Positions 1-12,089 of a stretch of DNA of 64,000 bases are shown in pieces (the stretch's first letter is position 1; each line of letters opens with the position of its first letter). Position numbers and translations under genes: made by a program. The DNA is from Calliopsis andreniformis. Its lineage: Eukaryota; Arthropoda; Insecta; Hymenoptera; Andrenidae. The stretch is from positions 930,001 to 994,000 of the forward strand of contig NW_027480440.1 in the NCBI RefSeq assembly GCF_051401765.1. The letters are read 5' to 3'. The notes under the pieces were generated by a model that did not search any database, was not told the origin of the DNA, and saw nothing but the letters and a program-made list of their open reading frames with translations.

Positions 1-547
1 ATCTTCAATCCTCAATCCTCAAACCTCAATACTCAATCCTCAATCTTCAATCCTCAATACTCAACCTTCAATCCTCAATCCTCAACACTCAATCCTCAAT
101 CCTCAATCCTCAATCCTCAATCTTCAATCCTCAATACTCAATCTTCAATCCTCAATCCTCAATCCTCAATCCTCAATCCTCAATCCTCAATCCTCATTCT
201 TCAATCCTCAACACCCAGTCCTCAATCTTCAATCCTCAATCCTCAATCCTCAATTCTCAATCCTCAATCCTCAATCCTCAGACCTCAAGCATCAATACTC
301 AACCCTCAGTCCTCGTCCTCAATCCACAACACACAATCCTCAATCCTCAATCTTCAATCATCAATATTCAATCTTCAGTCCTCAATCCTCAATCCTCAAT
401 CCTCAATCCTCAATCCTCAATGTTCAATCCGCAATACGCAATCCTCAATCTTCAATACTCAATCCTCAATCCTTAATCCTCAATCCTCAATCATCAATCC
501 TCAATCTTCAATACTCAATCGTCAATCCTCAATCCTCAATCCTCAAT

Positions 548-1205
548 ACCCAACCATCAATCCTCAATTCACAATACTCAATAGAATATCCTGAATTCTC
601 AGGATTCAATACTCAAACCTCAATCCTCAACCCCCAGCCCTCATCCTCCATCCTCAATCCTCAATCCTCAATCCTCAATCTTCAACCCTCAATACTCAAT
701 CTTCAATCATCAATCCTCAATCCTCAATCCTCAATCCTCCATCCTCAATATTCAACACAGAACCCTCAACCATCAATCCTCAATACTCAACCATCAATCC
801 TCAATTCTCAATACTCAATAGAGTATCCTGAATTCTCATGGTTCAATACTCAATCCACAATTTTCAATAATCAAAACTCAATCCTCAAACATCAATTCTC
901 AACACTCAATCCTCAACACTCAGTCCTCTCTCTTCAATCCTCCATCCTCATTCCTCAATCCTCAATCGCCAATCCTCAACTTTCAATCCTCAACCCTCAA
1001 TCCTCAGTCCTCAAACCTCAATCACGAATCCTCAATCCTGAATCCTCAATCTTCAGCCCTCAGTCCTCAACAATCAATTGTCAATCCTCAATCCTCAATA
1101 GAATATCCTCAATTCACTGTTTCCAATACTCAATCCCCATTCTTCAATCTTCAAATCTCAATCCACAAACATCAATTCTCATCACTCAGCCCTCAACGCT
1201 CAGTC
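548..1205 (+). repeat. II-III-I island cassette, copy 1
   Basis: Three islands occur in fixed order. Type II is marked by TATCCTGAATTCTCAGG near 588-604. Type III is marked by TATCCTGAATTCTCATGG about 235 bases later. A type I island with AATTCACTGTTTCC follows about 240 bases further on. The II and III islands each contain an EcoRI recognition sequence (GAATTC). All three remain in heptamer register and share a CAATAGA-(A/G)TATCCT core, so they probably descend from one ancestral variant. This copy continues leftward into sequence matching about 10.69 kb onward. Confidence 0.85.
1025..1205 (+). repeat. Type I divergent island, first copy; about 60 in the window
   Basis: This stretch looks non-repetitive but splits cleanly into heptamers: after CAGTCCT come CAACAAT, CAATTGT, CAATCCT, CAATCCT, CAATAGA, ATATCCT, CAATTCA and so on to CATCACT and CAGTCCT. 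Other copies carry CAGTTGT, CAGCTGT or CAGTTAT as the second unit. By eye the CAACAAT landmark recurs near 1.07, 3.01, 3.71, 5.65, 6.36, 7.28, 8.25, 9.66, 10.54, 11.75, 12.90, 15.62, 17.38, 18.09, 19.62, 20.51, 21.77, 22.99, 24.20, 24.96, 26.24, 27.66, 29.51, 30.21, 31.11, 32.32, 33.87, 35.14, 36.02, 36.64, 37.94, 39.38, 40.40, 41.28, 42.48, 43.16, 44.43, 45.31, 45.93, 47.23, 48.68, 49.69, 50.58, 51.78, 52.55, 53.82, 54.30, 55.51, 56.27, 57.54, 59.22, 60.34, 61.07, 61.69 and 63.00 kb. Altered forms sit near 8.73, 9.35, 16.67, 18.70, 28.79 and 32.71 kb. Function unknown. Confidence 0.9.
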
Positions 1206-3690
1206 CTCAATCGTCAATCCTCAATCCCCAATCCTCAATCTTCAATCCTCAATCCTCAATCCTCAATCCTCAATCCTCAATCTTCAATTCTCAATACTCA
1301 ATATTCAATCCTCAATCCTCAATCCTCAATCCTCAATCCTCAATCCTCAATCCTCAGCCTTCAAACCTCAATCCTCAACCCTCAGCCCTCATCCTCAATC
1401 CTCAATCCTCAATCCTAAATCCTCAATCTTCAATCCTCAATCCTCAATCCTCAATCCTCAATCCTCAATCCTCAATACTCAATCCTCAATCCTCAATCTT
1501 CAATCCTCAACACTCAATCGTCAAGACTCAATCCTCAATCCTCATTCTTCAATCCTCAATCCTCAATACTCAATCCTCAATCTTCGATCCTCAGTACTCA
1601 ATATTCAATCCTCAATCCTCAATCCTCAATTCTCAATCCTCAATCCTCAGTCCTCAGTCCTCATACCTCAATCCTCAACCCTCAGCCCTCAGTCCTCGTC
1701 CTCAATCCACAACACACAATCCTCAGTCCTCAATCTTTAATCATCAATATTCAATCTTCAGTCCTCAATCCTCAATCCTCAATCCTCAATCCTCAATCCT
1801 CAATGTTCAATCCGCAATACCCAATCCTCAATCTTCAATACTCAATCCTCAATCCTTAATCCTCAATCCTCAATCCTCAATCATCAATCCTCAATCCTCA
1901 ATCCTCAATCCTCAATCCTCAATCTTCAATCCTCAATACTCAATCTTCAATCCTCAATCCTCAACACCCAGTCCTCAATCTTCAATCCTCAACCCTCAAT
2001 CCTCAATTCTCAATCCTCAATCCTCAATCCTCAGACCTCAAACATCAATACTCAACCCTCAGTCCTCGTCCTCAATCCACAACACACAATCCTCAGTCCT
2101 CAATCTTTAATCATCAATATTCAATCTTCAGTCCTCAATCCTCAATCCTCAATCCTCAATCCTCAATCCTCAATGTTCAATCCGCAATACCCAATCCTCA
2201 ATCTTCAATACTCAATCCTCAATCCTTAATCCTCAATCCTCAATCCTCAATCATCAATCCTCAATGCTCAATCCTCAATCCTCAATCCTCAATCCTCAAT
2301 CTTAATCTTCAATCCTCAATACTCAATCTTCAATCCTCAATCCTCAATCCTCAACACTCAATCCTCAATCATGAATCCTCAATCCTCAGTCCTCAATCTA
2401 CAATCCTCAATACTCAATCTGCAATCCTCAATCCTCAGTCCTCAATCCTCAATCCTCATTCTTCAATCCTCAATACCGAATCCTCAATCTTCAATCCTCA
2501 ATCCTCAATACTCAATCTTCAATCCTCAATCCTCAATTTTCAATCCTCAATGCTCAATCCTCAATCCTCAATCCTCAATCCTCAATCCTCAATCTGCAAT
2601 CCCCAATCCTCAGTCCTCAATCCTCAATCCTCATTCTTCAATTATCAATACCGAATCCTCAATCTTCAATCCTCAATCCTCAATCCTCAATTCTCAATCC
2701 TCAATCCTCAATCCTCAGACTTCAAACATCAATACTCAACCCTCAGTCCTCGTCCTCAATCCACAACCCTCAATCCTCAATCGTCAATCTTCAATCATTA
2801 ATATTCAATCTTCAATCCACAATCCTCAATCCGCAATCCTCAATCCTCAACCCTCAATCCTCAACGTCCAATCCTCAATACCCAATCCTCAGTCTTCAAT
2901 CCTCAATCCTCAATCCTCAATCCTCAATCCTCAATCCTCAATCCTCAGTCCTCAAACCTCAATCCTGAATTCTCAATCCTGAATCCTCAATCTTCAGCCC
3001 TGAGTCCTCAACAATCAGTTGTCAATCCTCAATCCTCAATAGAACGTCCTCAATTCACAGTTTTCAATACTCAATACTCAATCTGCAATCTTCAGATTTC
3101 TATACACAAACATCAATTCTCATCACTCAACCCTCAATACTCAGTCCACAATCCTCAATCTTCAATCGTCAATCCTCAATCCTGAATCCTCAATCTTAAT
3201 CTTCAATCCTCAATACTCAACCTACAATCCTCAATCCTCAATCCTCAATCTTAATCTTCAATCCTCAATACTCAATCTTCAACCCTCAATCCTCAATCCT
3301 CAATCCTCAACACTCAATCCTCAATCTTCAATCCTCAATACTCAATCTTCAATCCTCAATCCTCAATCCTCAATCCTCAATCCTCCATCCTCAACATTCA
3401 ACACACAACCCTCAACCATCAATCCTCAATACTCAACCATCAATCCTCAATTCTCAATACTCAATAGAGTATCCTGAATTCTAATGGTTCAAAACTCAAT
3501 CCACAATTTTCAATAATCAAATCTCAATCCTCAAACATCAATTCTCAACACTCAATCCTCAACACTCAGTCCTCTCTCTTCAATCCTCCATCCTCAATCC
3601 TCAATCCTCAATCGTCAATCCTCAACTTTCAATCCTCAACCCTCAATCCTCAGTCCTCAAACCTCAATCACGAATCCTCAATCCTGAATC
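1045..3690 (+). repeat. 2,646-bp higher-order repeat, tandem copy 1
   Basis: Landmarks in this segment recur exactly 2,646 bases downstream, for example 2371 to 5017 and 2550 to 5196. The period is 378 x 7, so the duplication keeps heptamer phase. Spot comparison of several hundred bases along the unit showed no difference between the copies. The left boundary lies between about 969 and 1121: upstream of that, the sequence near 751-968 differs from the corresponding 3397-3614 at several bases. The breakpoint therefore falls in or beside a type I island. Confidence 0.85.
1690..2270 (+). repeat. Local 370-bp tandem duplication (second copy partial)
   Basis: The stretch starting AGTCCTCGTCCTCAATCC near 1691 is repeated near 2061, and about 210 bases match at that spacing, including the CAATCTTTAATCATC and CAATGTTCAATCCGC landmarks (about 1801 and 2171). 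The period 370 equals 53 x 7 minus 1, consistent with one 6-mer (CGTCCT) per unit. The arrangement recurs inside 2,646-bp copy 2 near 4.34-4.92 kb, so it is older than that duplication. Confidence 0.8.
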
Positions 3691-3850
3691 CTCAATCTTC
3701 AGCCCTCAGTCCTCAACAATCAATTGTCAATCCTCAATCCTCAATAGAATATCCTCAATTCACTGTTTCCAATACTCAATCCCCATTCTTCAATCTTCAA
3801 ATCTCAATCCACAAACATCAATTCTCATCACTCAGCCCTCAACGCTCAGT
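3380..3850 (+). repeat. III-I island pair without type II (copies also at 6.05, 17.78 and 29.90 kb)
   Basis: Here the type III island (GAGTATCCTGAATTCTAATGG near 3468) and the following type I island are present. The sequence upstream is plain heptamer array with a 6-mer phase shift (CAATCTTAATCTTC) instead of a type II island. The same arrangement occurs at about 6.05-6.49, 17.78-18.21 and 29.90-30.33 kb. It defines a second higher-order subfamily distinct from the full II-III-I cassette. Confidence 0.75.
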
Positions 3851-6336
3851 CCTCAATCGTCAATCCTCAATCCCCAATCCTCAATCTTCAATCCTCAATC
3901 CTCAATCCTCAATCCTCAATCCTCAATCTTCAATTCTCAATACTCAATATTCAATCCTCAATCCTCAATCCTCAATCCTCAATCCTCAATCCTCAATCCT
4001 CAGCCTTCAAACCTCAATCCTCAACCCTCAGCCCTCATCCTCAATCCTCAATCCTCAATCCTAAATCCTCAATCTTCAATCCTCAATCCTCAATCCTCAA
4101 TCCTCAATCCTCAATCCTCAATACTCAATCCTCAATCCTCAATCTTCAATCCTCAACACTCAATCGTCAAGACTCAATCCTCAATCCTCATTCTTCAATC
4201 CTCAATCCTCAATACTCAATCCTCAATCTTCGATCCTCAGTACTCAATATTCAATCCTCAATCCTCAATCCTCAATTCTCAATCCTCAATCCTCAGTCCT
4301 CAGTCCTCATACCTCAATCCTCAACCCTCAGCCCTCAGTCCTCGTCCTCAATCCACAACACACAATCCTCAGTCCTCAATCTTTAATCATCAATATTCAA
4401 TCTTCAGTCCTCAATCCTCAATCCTCAATCCTCAATCCTCAATCCTCAATGTTCAATCCGCAATACCCAATCCTCAATCTTCAATACTCAATCCTCAATC
4501 CTTAATCCTCAATCCTCAATCCTCAATCATCAATCCTCAATCCTCAATCCTCAATCCTCAATCCTCAATCTTCAATCCTCAATACTCAATCTTCAATCCT
4601 CAATCCTCAACACCCAGTCCTCAATCTTCAATCCTCAACCCTCAATCCTCAATTCTCAATCCTCAATCCTCAATCCTCAGACCTCAAACATCAATACTCA
4701 ACCCTCAGTCCTCGTCCTCAATCCACAACACACAATCCTCAGTCCTCAATCTTTAATCATCAATATTCAATCTTCAGTCCTCAATCCTCAATCCTCAATC
4801 CTCAATCCTCAATCCTCAATGTTCAATCCGCAATACCCAATCCTCAATCTTCAATACTCAATCCTCAATCCTTAATCCTCAATCCTCAATCCTCAATCAT
4901 CAATCCTCAATGCTCAATCCTCAATCCTCAATCCTCAATCCTCAATCTTAATCTTCAATCCTCAATACTCAATCTTCAATCCTCAATCCTCAATCCTCAA
5001 CACTCAATCCTCAATCATGAATCCTCAATCCTCAGTCCTCAATCTACAATCCTCAATACTCAATCTGCAATCCTCAATCCTCAGTCCTCAATCCTCAATC
5101 CTCATTCTTCAATCCTCAATACCGAATCCTCAATCTTCAATCCTCAATCCTCAATACTCAATCTTCAATCCTCAATCCTCAATTTTCAATCCTCAATGCT
5201 CAATCCTCAATCCTCAATCCTCAATCCTCAATCCTCAATCTGCAATCCCCAATCCTCAGTCCTCAATCCTCAATCCTCATTCTTCAATTATCAATACCGA
5301 ATCCTCAATCTTCAATCCTCAATCCTCAATCCTCAATTCTCAATCCTCAATCCTCAATCCTCAGACTTCAAACATCAATACTCAACCCTCAGTCCTCGTC
5401 CTCAATCCACAACCCTCAATCCTCAATCGTCAATCTTCAATCATTAATATTCAATCTTCAATCCACAATCCTCAATCCGCAATCCTCAATCCTCAACCCT
5501 CAATCCTCAACGTCCAATCCTCAATACCCAATCCTCAGTCTTCAATCCTCAATCCTCAATCCTCAATCCTCAATCCTCAATCCTCAATCCTCAGTCCTCA
5601 AACCTCAATCCTGAATTCTCAATCCTGAATCCTCAATCTTCAGCCCTGAGTCCTCAACAATCAGTTGTCAATCCTCAATCCTCAATAGAACGTCCTCAAT
5701 TCACAGTTTTCAATACTCAATACTCAATCTGCAATCTTCAGATTTCTATACACAAACATCAATTCTCATCACTCAACCCTCAATACTCAGTCCACAATCC
5801 TCAATCTTCAATCGTCAATCCTCAATCCTGAATCCTCAATCTTAATCTTCAATCCTCAATACTCAACCTACAATCCTCAATCCTCAATCCTCAATCTTAA
5901 TCTTCAATCCTCAATACTCAATCTTCAACCCTCAATCCTCAATCCTCAATCCTCAACACTCAATCCTCAATCTTCAATCCTCAATACTCAATCTTCAATC
6001 CTCAATCCTCAATCCTCAATCCTCAATCCTCCATCCTCAACATTCAACACACAACCCTCAACCATCAATCCTCAATACTCAACCATCAATCCTCAATTCT
6101 CAATACTCAATAGAGTATCCTGAATTCTAATGGTTCAAAACTCAATCCACAATTTTCAATAATCAAATCTCAATCCTCAAACATCAATTCTCAACACTCA
6201 ATCCTCAACACTCAGTCCTCTCTCTTCAATCCTCCATCCTCAATCCTCAATCCTCAATCGTCAATCCTCAACTTTCAATCCTCAACCCTCAATCCTCAGT
6301 CCTCAAACCTCAATCACGAATCCTCAATCCTGAATC
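3691..6336 (+). repeat. 2,646-bp higher-order repeat, tandem copy 2
   Basis: This is the direct second copy of the preceding 2,646-bp unit. It ends before about 6412, where the next type I island reads CACTGTTTTC instead of CACTGTTTCC. Its last part (about 6043-6390) matches 3397-3744 including the private variants CATTCAACACAC and CTAATGGTTC. That is the pattern expected when the end of unit 1 equals the end of unit 2. Boundary uncertainty is about 75 bases. Confidence 0.85.
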
Positions 6337-8500
6337 CTCAATCTTCAGCCCTCAGTCCTCAACAATCAATTGTCAATCCTCAATCCTCAATAGAATATCC
6401 TCAATTCACTGTTTTCAATACTCAATCCCCATTCTTCAATCATCAAATCTCAATCCACAAACATCAATACTCATCACTCAGCCCTCAACGCTCAGTCCTC
6501 AATCGTCAATCCTCAATCCCCAATCCTCAATCTTCAATCCTCAATCCTCAATCCTCAATCCTCAATCCTCAATCTTCAATACTCAATACTCAATATTCAA
6601 TCCTCAATCCTCAATCCTCAATCCTCAATCCTCAATCCTCAATCCTCAGCCTTCAAACCTCAATCCTCAACCCTCAGCCCTCATCCTCAATCCTCAATCC
6701 TCAATCCTAAATCCTCAATCTTCAATCCTCAATCCTCAATCCTCAATCCTCAATCCTCAATCTTCAATCCTCTATCCTCAATGCTCAATTCTCAATCCTC
6801 AAACCTCAATCTTCAATCCTCAATACTCGATATTCAATCCTCAATCCTCAATCCTCAGTCATTAATCCTCAATCCTCAATCCTCAATCTTCAATCCTCAA
6901 TAATCAATCTCCAATACTAGATCCTCAATCCCCAATCCTCAATCCTTAATCCTCAATCCTGAATTCTCAATCCCCAGTCCTCAATCTTCAATCCTCAATG
7001 CTCAATCCTCAATCCTCAATCCTCAGTCCTCAATCCTCAATCCTCAATCCTCAAACCTCAAACCTCAACCTTCAGTCCTCGTCCTCAAACCTCAACGCTC
7101 AATCCTCCATCCTCAATCTTCAATCATCAACACTCAATCTTCAATCCTCAATCCTCAATTCTCAATCCTAAATCCTCAATCTTCCATCCTCAATACTTAA
7201 TCCTCAATCCTCAATCCCCTGTCCTCAAACCTCAATTCTGAATCCTCAATCCTGAATCCTCAATCTTCAGCCCTCAGTCCTCAACAATCAGTTGTCAATC
7301 CTCAATCCTCAATAGAATATCCTCATTTCACAGTTTTCTATACTCAATACACAAACTGCAATCTTCAAATCTCTATTCACAAACATCAATCCTCATCACT
7401 CAACTCTCAACACTCCGTCCACAATCCTCAAACGTCAATCCTCAATCCTCAATCCTCAACCCTCAATCCTCAATCCTCAATTTTCAAACCTCAATAATCA
7501 ATCTTGAATCCTCAATCCTCAATCCTCAATCCTCAATCGTCAGACTTCAATCCTCAATACTCAATCTTCAATACTGAATCCTCAATCCTCAATCCTCAAT
7601 CCTCAATCCTCATTCTTCAATCCTGAATACCCAATCCTCAATCTTCAATCCTCAATCCTCAATCCTCAATTCTCAATCCTCAATCCTCAGTCCTCAGTCC
7701 TCGAACCACAATCCTCAACCCTCAGCCCTGATCCTCAATCCTCAATCCTCAACCCTCAGTCCTCCGTCCTCAAACCTCAATCCTCAGCCCTCAGACCTCA
7801 TCCTCGATCCTCAATCCTCAATCCTCAATCGTCAATCTTCCATCCTCAATACTCAATCTTCAATCCTCAATCCTCAATCCTCAACCCTCAACCCTCAATC
7901 CTCATTCTTCAATCCTCAATACCCAATCCTCAATCTTCAATCCTCAATCCTCAATCCTCAATCCTCAATCCTCAATAGTCAATCCTCAATCTTCAATCAT
8001 CAATACCCAATCCTCAATCTTCAATCCTCAATCCTCAATCCTCAATTCTCAATCCTCAATCCTCAATCCTCAAACCTCAAACATCAATACTCAACCCTCA
8101 GTCCTCGTCCTCAATCCACAACCCTCAATCCTCAACCCTCAATCTTCAATTCTCAATCCTCAATCCACAATCCTCAATCATCAATCCTCAGTCCTCAAAC
8201 CTCAATCCTGAATCCTCAATCCTGAATCCTCAGTCTTCAGCCCTCAGTCCTCAACAATCAGTTATCTATCCTCAATCCTGAATAGAATATCATCAATACA
8301 CAGTTTTCAATACTCAATACTCAATCTGCAATCTCCAAATCTCTATCCACAGTCATCAATTCTCATCACTCAACCCTCTAACACTCAGTCCCCAATCCTC
8401 AATCTTCAATCCTCAATCCTCAATCCTCAACACTCAATCCTCAATCCTCAATTTTCAATCCTCAATAATCAATCTTCAATCCTCAATCCTCAATCCTCAA
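6337..8500 (+). repeat. Mosaic array segment between the 2.6-kb pair and the 8.5-11 kb block
   Basis: This stretch joins pieces found elsewhere in other order. It starts with a type I island (GTTTTC form) and array with the CAGCCTTCAAACCTC landmark. Near 6.76 kb it switches to the CTATCCTCAATGCTCAATTC landmark, as at 12.38 and 25.71 kb. The GAATTCTCAATCCCCAGTCC landmark follows at about 6.97 kb, then type I islands at about 7.25-7.43 and 8.21-8.40 kb. The module AGTCCTCCGTCCTCAAACC lies near 7.76 kb. No gene or non-satellite DNA was seen. Confidence 0.7.
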
Positions 8501-11080
8501 TTCTCAATCCTCAATCGTCAGTCTTCAATCCTCAATACTCAATCTTCAATCCTGAATCCTCAATCCTCAATCCTCAATCCTCATTCTTCAATCCTCAATA
8601 CCCAATCCTCAATCTTCAATCCTCAATCCTCAATCCTCAATTCTCAATCCTCATTCCTCAGTCCTCAGTCCTCAAACCTCAATCCTCGGCCCTCAGCCCT
8701 CATCCTCAATCATCAATCCTCAATCCTCAATCCTCAATAGAATATCATCAATTCACAGTTTTCAATACTCAATACTCAATCTGCAATCTTCAAATCTCTA
8801 TTCACAAACATCAATTCTCATCACTCAACCCTCAACACTCCGTCCCCAATCCTCAATCTTCATTCCTCAATCCTCAATACTCAACCCTCAATCCTCAACC
8901 CTCAATTTTCAAACCTCAATAGTCAATCTTCCATCCTCAATCCTCAATCCTCTATCCTCAATCCTCAATACTCAATCCTCAATCTTCAATACTCAATACT
9001 CAATCTTCAAACCTCAATCCTCAATCCTCAACCCTCAATCCTCAATCCTCAATCCTCAATTGTCAATCTTCCATCCTCAATACTCAATCTTCAATCCTCA
9101 ATCCTCAATCCTCAATCCTCAATCCTCAATCCTCAATAGTCAATCCTCAACCTTCAACCCTCAGTGCCAAATACTCAATCTTGAATACTCAATCCTCAAT
9201 CCTCAAACTTCAATCCTCAATACTCAATCTTCAATCCTCAATCCTCAATCCTCAATTCTCAATTCTCATTCCTCAGTCCTCAGTCCTCAAACCTCAATCC
9301 TGAACCCTCAGTCCTCATCCTCAATCATCAATCCTCAATCCTCAATCCTCAATAGAATATCATCAATTCACAGATTTCAATACTCAATACTCAACCTGCA
9401 ATCTTCAAATCTCTATTCACAAACATCAATTCTCATCACTCAACCCTCAACACTCCGTCATCAATCCTCAATCTTCATTCCTCAACCCTCAATACTCAAT
9501 CCTCAACCCTCAATCCGCAACGTTCAATCCTCGATACCCTATCCTCAGTCTTCAATCCTCAATCCTCAATCCTCAATCCTCAATCCTCTATCCTCAGTCC
9601 TCAAACCTCAATCCTGAATACCCAACCCTGAATCCTCAATCTTCAGCCCTGGGTCCTCAACAATCAGTTGTCAATCCTCAATCCTCAATAGAATGTCCTC
9701 AATTCACAGTTTTCAATACTCAATACTCAACCTGCAATCTTCAGATCTCTATCCACAAACATCAATTCTCATCACTCAACCCTCAATGCTCAGTCCCCAA
9801 TCCTCAATCTTCAATCCTCAATCCTCAATCCTCAGTCCTCAATCCTCAATCCTCAATCTTAATCTTCAATCCTCAATACTCAATCTTCAATCCTCAATCC
9901 TCAATCCTCAATCCTCAATACTCAATCCTCAACTTTCAATTCTCAATACTCAATCTTCAAACCTCAATCCTCAATCCTCAACCCTCAATCCTCAATCCTC
10001 AATCCTCAATTGTCAATCTTCCATCCTCAATACTCAATCTTCAATCCTCAATCCTCAATCCTCAATCCTCAATCCTCATTCTTCAATCCTCAATACCCTA
10101 TCCTCAATCTTCAATCCTCAATCCTCAATCCTCAATCCTCAATCCTCAATAGTCAATCCTCAATCTTCAACCCTCAGTGCCAAAGACTCAATCTTGAATA
10201 CTCAATCCTCAATCCTCAAACTTCAATCCTCAATACTCAATCTTCAATCCTCAATCCTCAGTCCTCAATCCTCAATCCTCATTCTTCAATCCTCAATACC
10301 CAATACTCAATCTTCAATCCCCAATCCTCAATCCCCAATTCTCAATCCTCAATCCTCAATCCTCAGACCTCAAACATCAATACTCAACCCTCAGTCCTCG
10401 TCCTCAATCCACAACCCTCAATCCTCAATCCTCAATCTTCAATTCTCAATCCTCAATCCACAATCCTCAATCATCAATCCTCAATCCTCAAACCTCAATC
10501 CTGAATCCTCAATCCTGAATCCTCAATCTTCAGCCCTCAGTCCTCAACAATCAGCAGTCAATCCTCAATCCTCAATAGAATATCATCAATTCAAAGCTTT
10601 CAATACTCAATACTCAATCTGCAATCTTCAAATCTCTATCCACAATCATCAATTCTCATCACTCAACCCTCAACGCTCAGTCCCCAATCCTCAATCTTCA
10701 ATCCTCAATCCTCAAACCTCAATACTCAATCCTCAATCTTCAATCCTCAATACTCAACCTTCAATCCTCAATCCTCAACACTCAATCCTCAATCCTCAAT
10801 CCTCAATCCTCAATCTTCAATCCTCAATACTCAATCTTGAATCCTCAATCCTCAATCCTCAATCCTCAATCCTCATTCTTCAATCCTCAACACCCAGTCC
10901 TCAATCTTCAATCCTCAATCCTCAATCCTCAATTCTCAATCCTCAATCCTCAATCCTCAGACCTCAAACATCAATACTCAACCCTCAGTCCTCGTCCTCA
11001 ATCCACAACACACAATCCTCAATCCTCAATCTTCAATCATCAATATTCAATCTTCAGTCCTCAATCCTCAATCCTCAATC
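8500..11080 (+). repeat. 2.58-kb higher-order block, copy 1
   Basis: Landmarks here recur 9,961 bases downstream, for example TTGTCAATCTTCC at 9060 and 19021. The offset is 1423 x 7. Similarity starts near 8.50/18.46 kb and ends near 11.08/21.04 kb. The copies differ by scattered point changes, for example ACCCTCAATCCGC versus ACCCACAATCCGC near 9.51/19.47 kb. It contains four type I-related islands, two TTGTCAATCTTCC landmarks and one HindIII-bearing island near 10.59 kb. Confidence 0.8.
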
Positions 11081-11227
11081 CTCAATCCTCAATCCTCAAT
11101 GTTCAATACGCAATACGCAATCCTCAATCTCCAATACTCAATCCTCAATCCTTAATCCTCAATCCTCAATCATCAATCCTCAATCTTCAATACTCAATCG
11201 TCAATCCTCAATCCTCAATCCTCAATA

Positions 11228-11885
11228 CCCAACCATCAATCCTCAATTCCCAATACTCAATAGAATATCCTGAATTCTCAGGATTCAATACTCAATCCTC
11301 AATCCTCAACCCTCAGCCCTCATCCTCCATCCTCAATCCTCAATCCTCAATCCTCAATCTTCAACCCTCAATACTCAATCTTCAATCCTCAATCCTCAAT
11401 CCTCAATCCTCAATCCTCCATCCTCAATATTCAACACAGAACCCTCAACCATCAATCCTCAATACTCAACCATCAATCCTCAATTCTCAATACTCAATAG
11501 AGTATCCTGAATTCTCATGGTTCAATACTCAATCCACAATTTTCAATAATCAAAACTCAATCCTCAAACATGAATTCTCAACACTCAATCCTCAACACTC
11601 AGTCCTCTCTCTTCAATCCTCCATCCTCAATCCTCAATCCTCAATCGCCAATCCTCAACTTTCAATCCTCAACCCTCAATCCTCAGTCCTCAAACCTCAA
11701 TCACGAATCCTCAATCCTGAATCCTCAATCTTCAGCCCTCAGTCCTCAACAATCAATTGTCAATCCTCAATCCTCAATAGAATATCCTCAACTCTCTGTT
11801 TCCAATACTCAATCCCCATTCTTCAATCTTCAAATCTCAATCCACAAACATCAATTCTCATCACTCAGCCCTCAACGCTCAGTCC
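11228..11885 (+). repeat. II-III-I island cassette, copy 2
   Basis: Type II (CCTGAATTCTCAGG near 11.27 kb), type III (CCTGAATTCTCATGG near 11.50 kb) and a type I island (AACTCTCTGTTTCC near 11.79 kb) occur in the same order and spacing as at 0.55-1.2 kb. A private base makes the sequence ATGAATTC near 11.57 kb. That base is shared with 15.03 and 24.02 kb but not with the other cassettes, so it marks a sublineage. Confidence 0.85.
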
Positions 11886-12089
11886 TCAATCGTCAATCCT
11901 CAATCCCCAATCCTCAATCTTCAATCCTCAATCCTCAATCCTCAATCCTCAATCCTCAATCCTCAATCTTCAATCCTCAATACTCAATATTCAATCCTCA
12001 ATCCTCAATCCTCAATCCTCAATCCTCAATCCTCAATCCTCAGCCTTCAAACATCAATCCTCAACCCTCAGCCCTCATCCTCAATCCTC

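Noticed and set aside
1025..1205. Inserted transposable element or solo element at the islands
   Set aside because: The islands parse into consecutive heptamers with no target-site duplication, terminal inverted repeat, poly-A tail or reading frame, and they grade into flanking array.
548..1205. CENP-B box or similar centromere protein site
   Set aside because: I saw no sequence resembling the CENP-B box core with its CpG-containing TTCG and CGGG elements. The array is almost free of such motifs.
2371..2982. A 203-codon frame with a true ATG, duplicated at 5017-5628
   Set aside because: The ATG comes from one variant unit (CAATCATGAATCC). The duplication is explained by the 2,646-bp array repeat, and the product is low-complexity NPQSSIL repeat.
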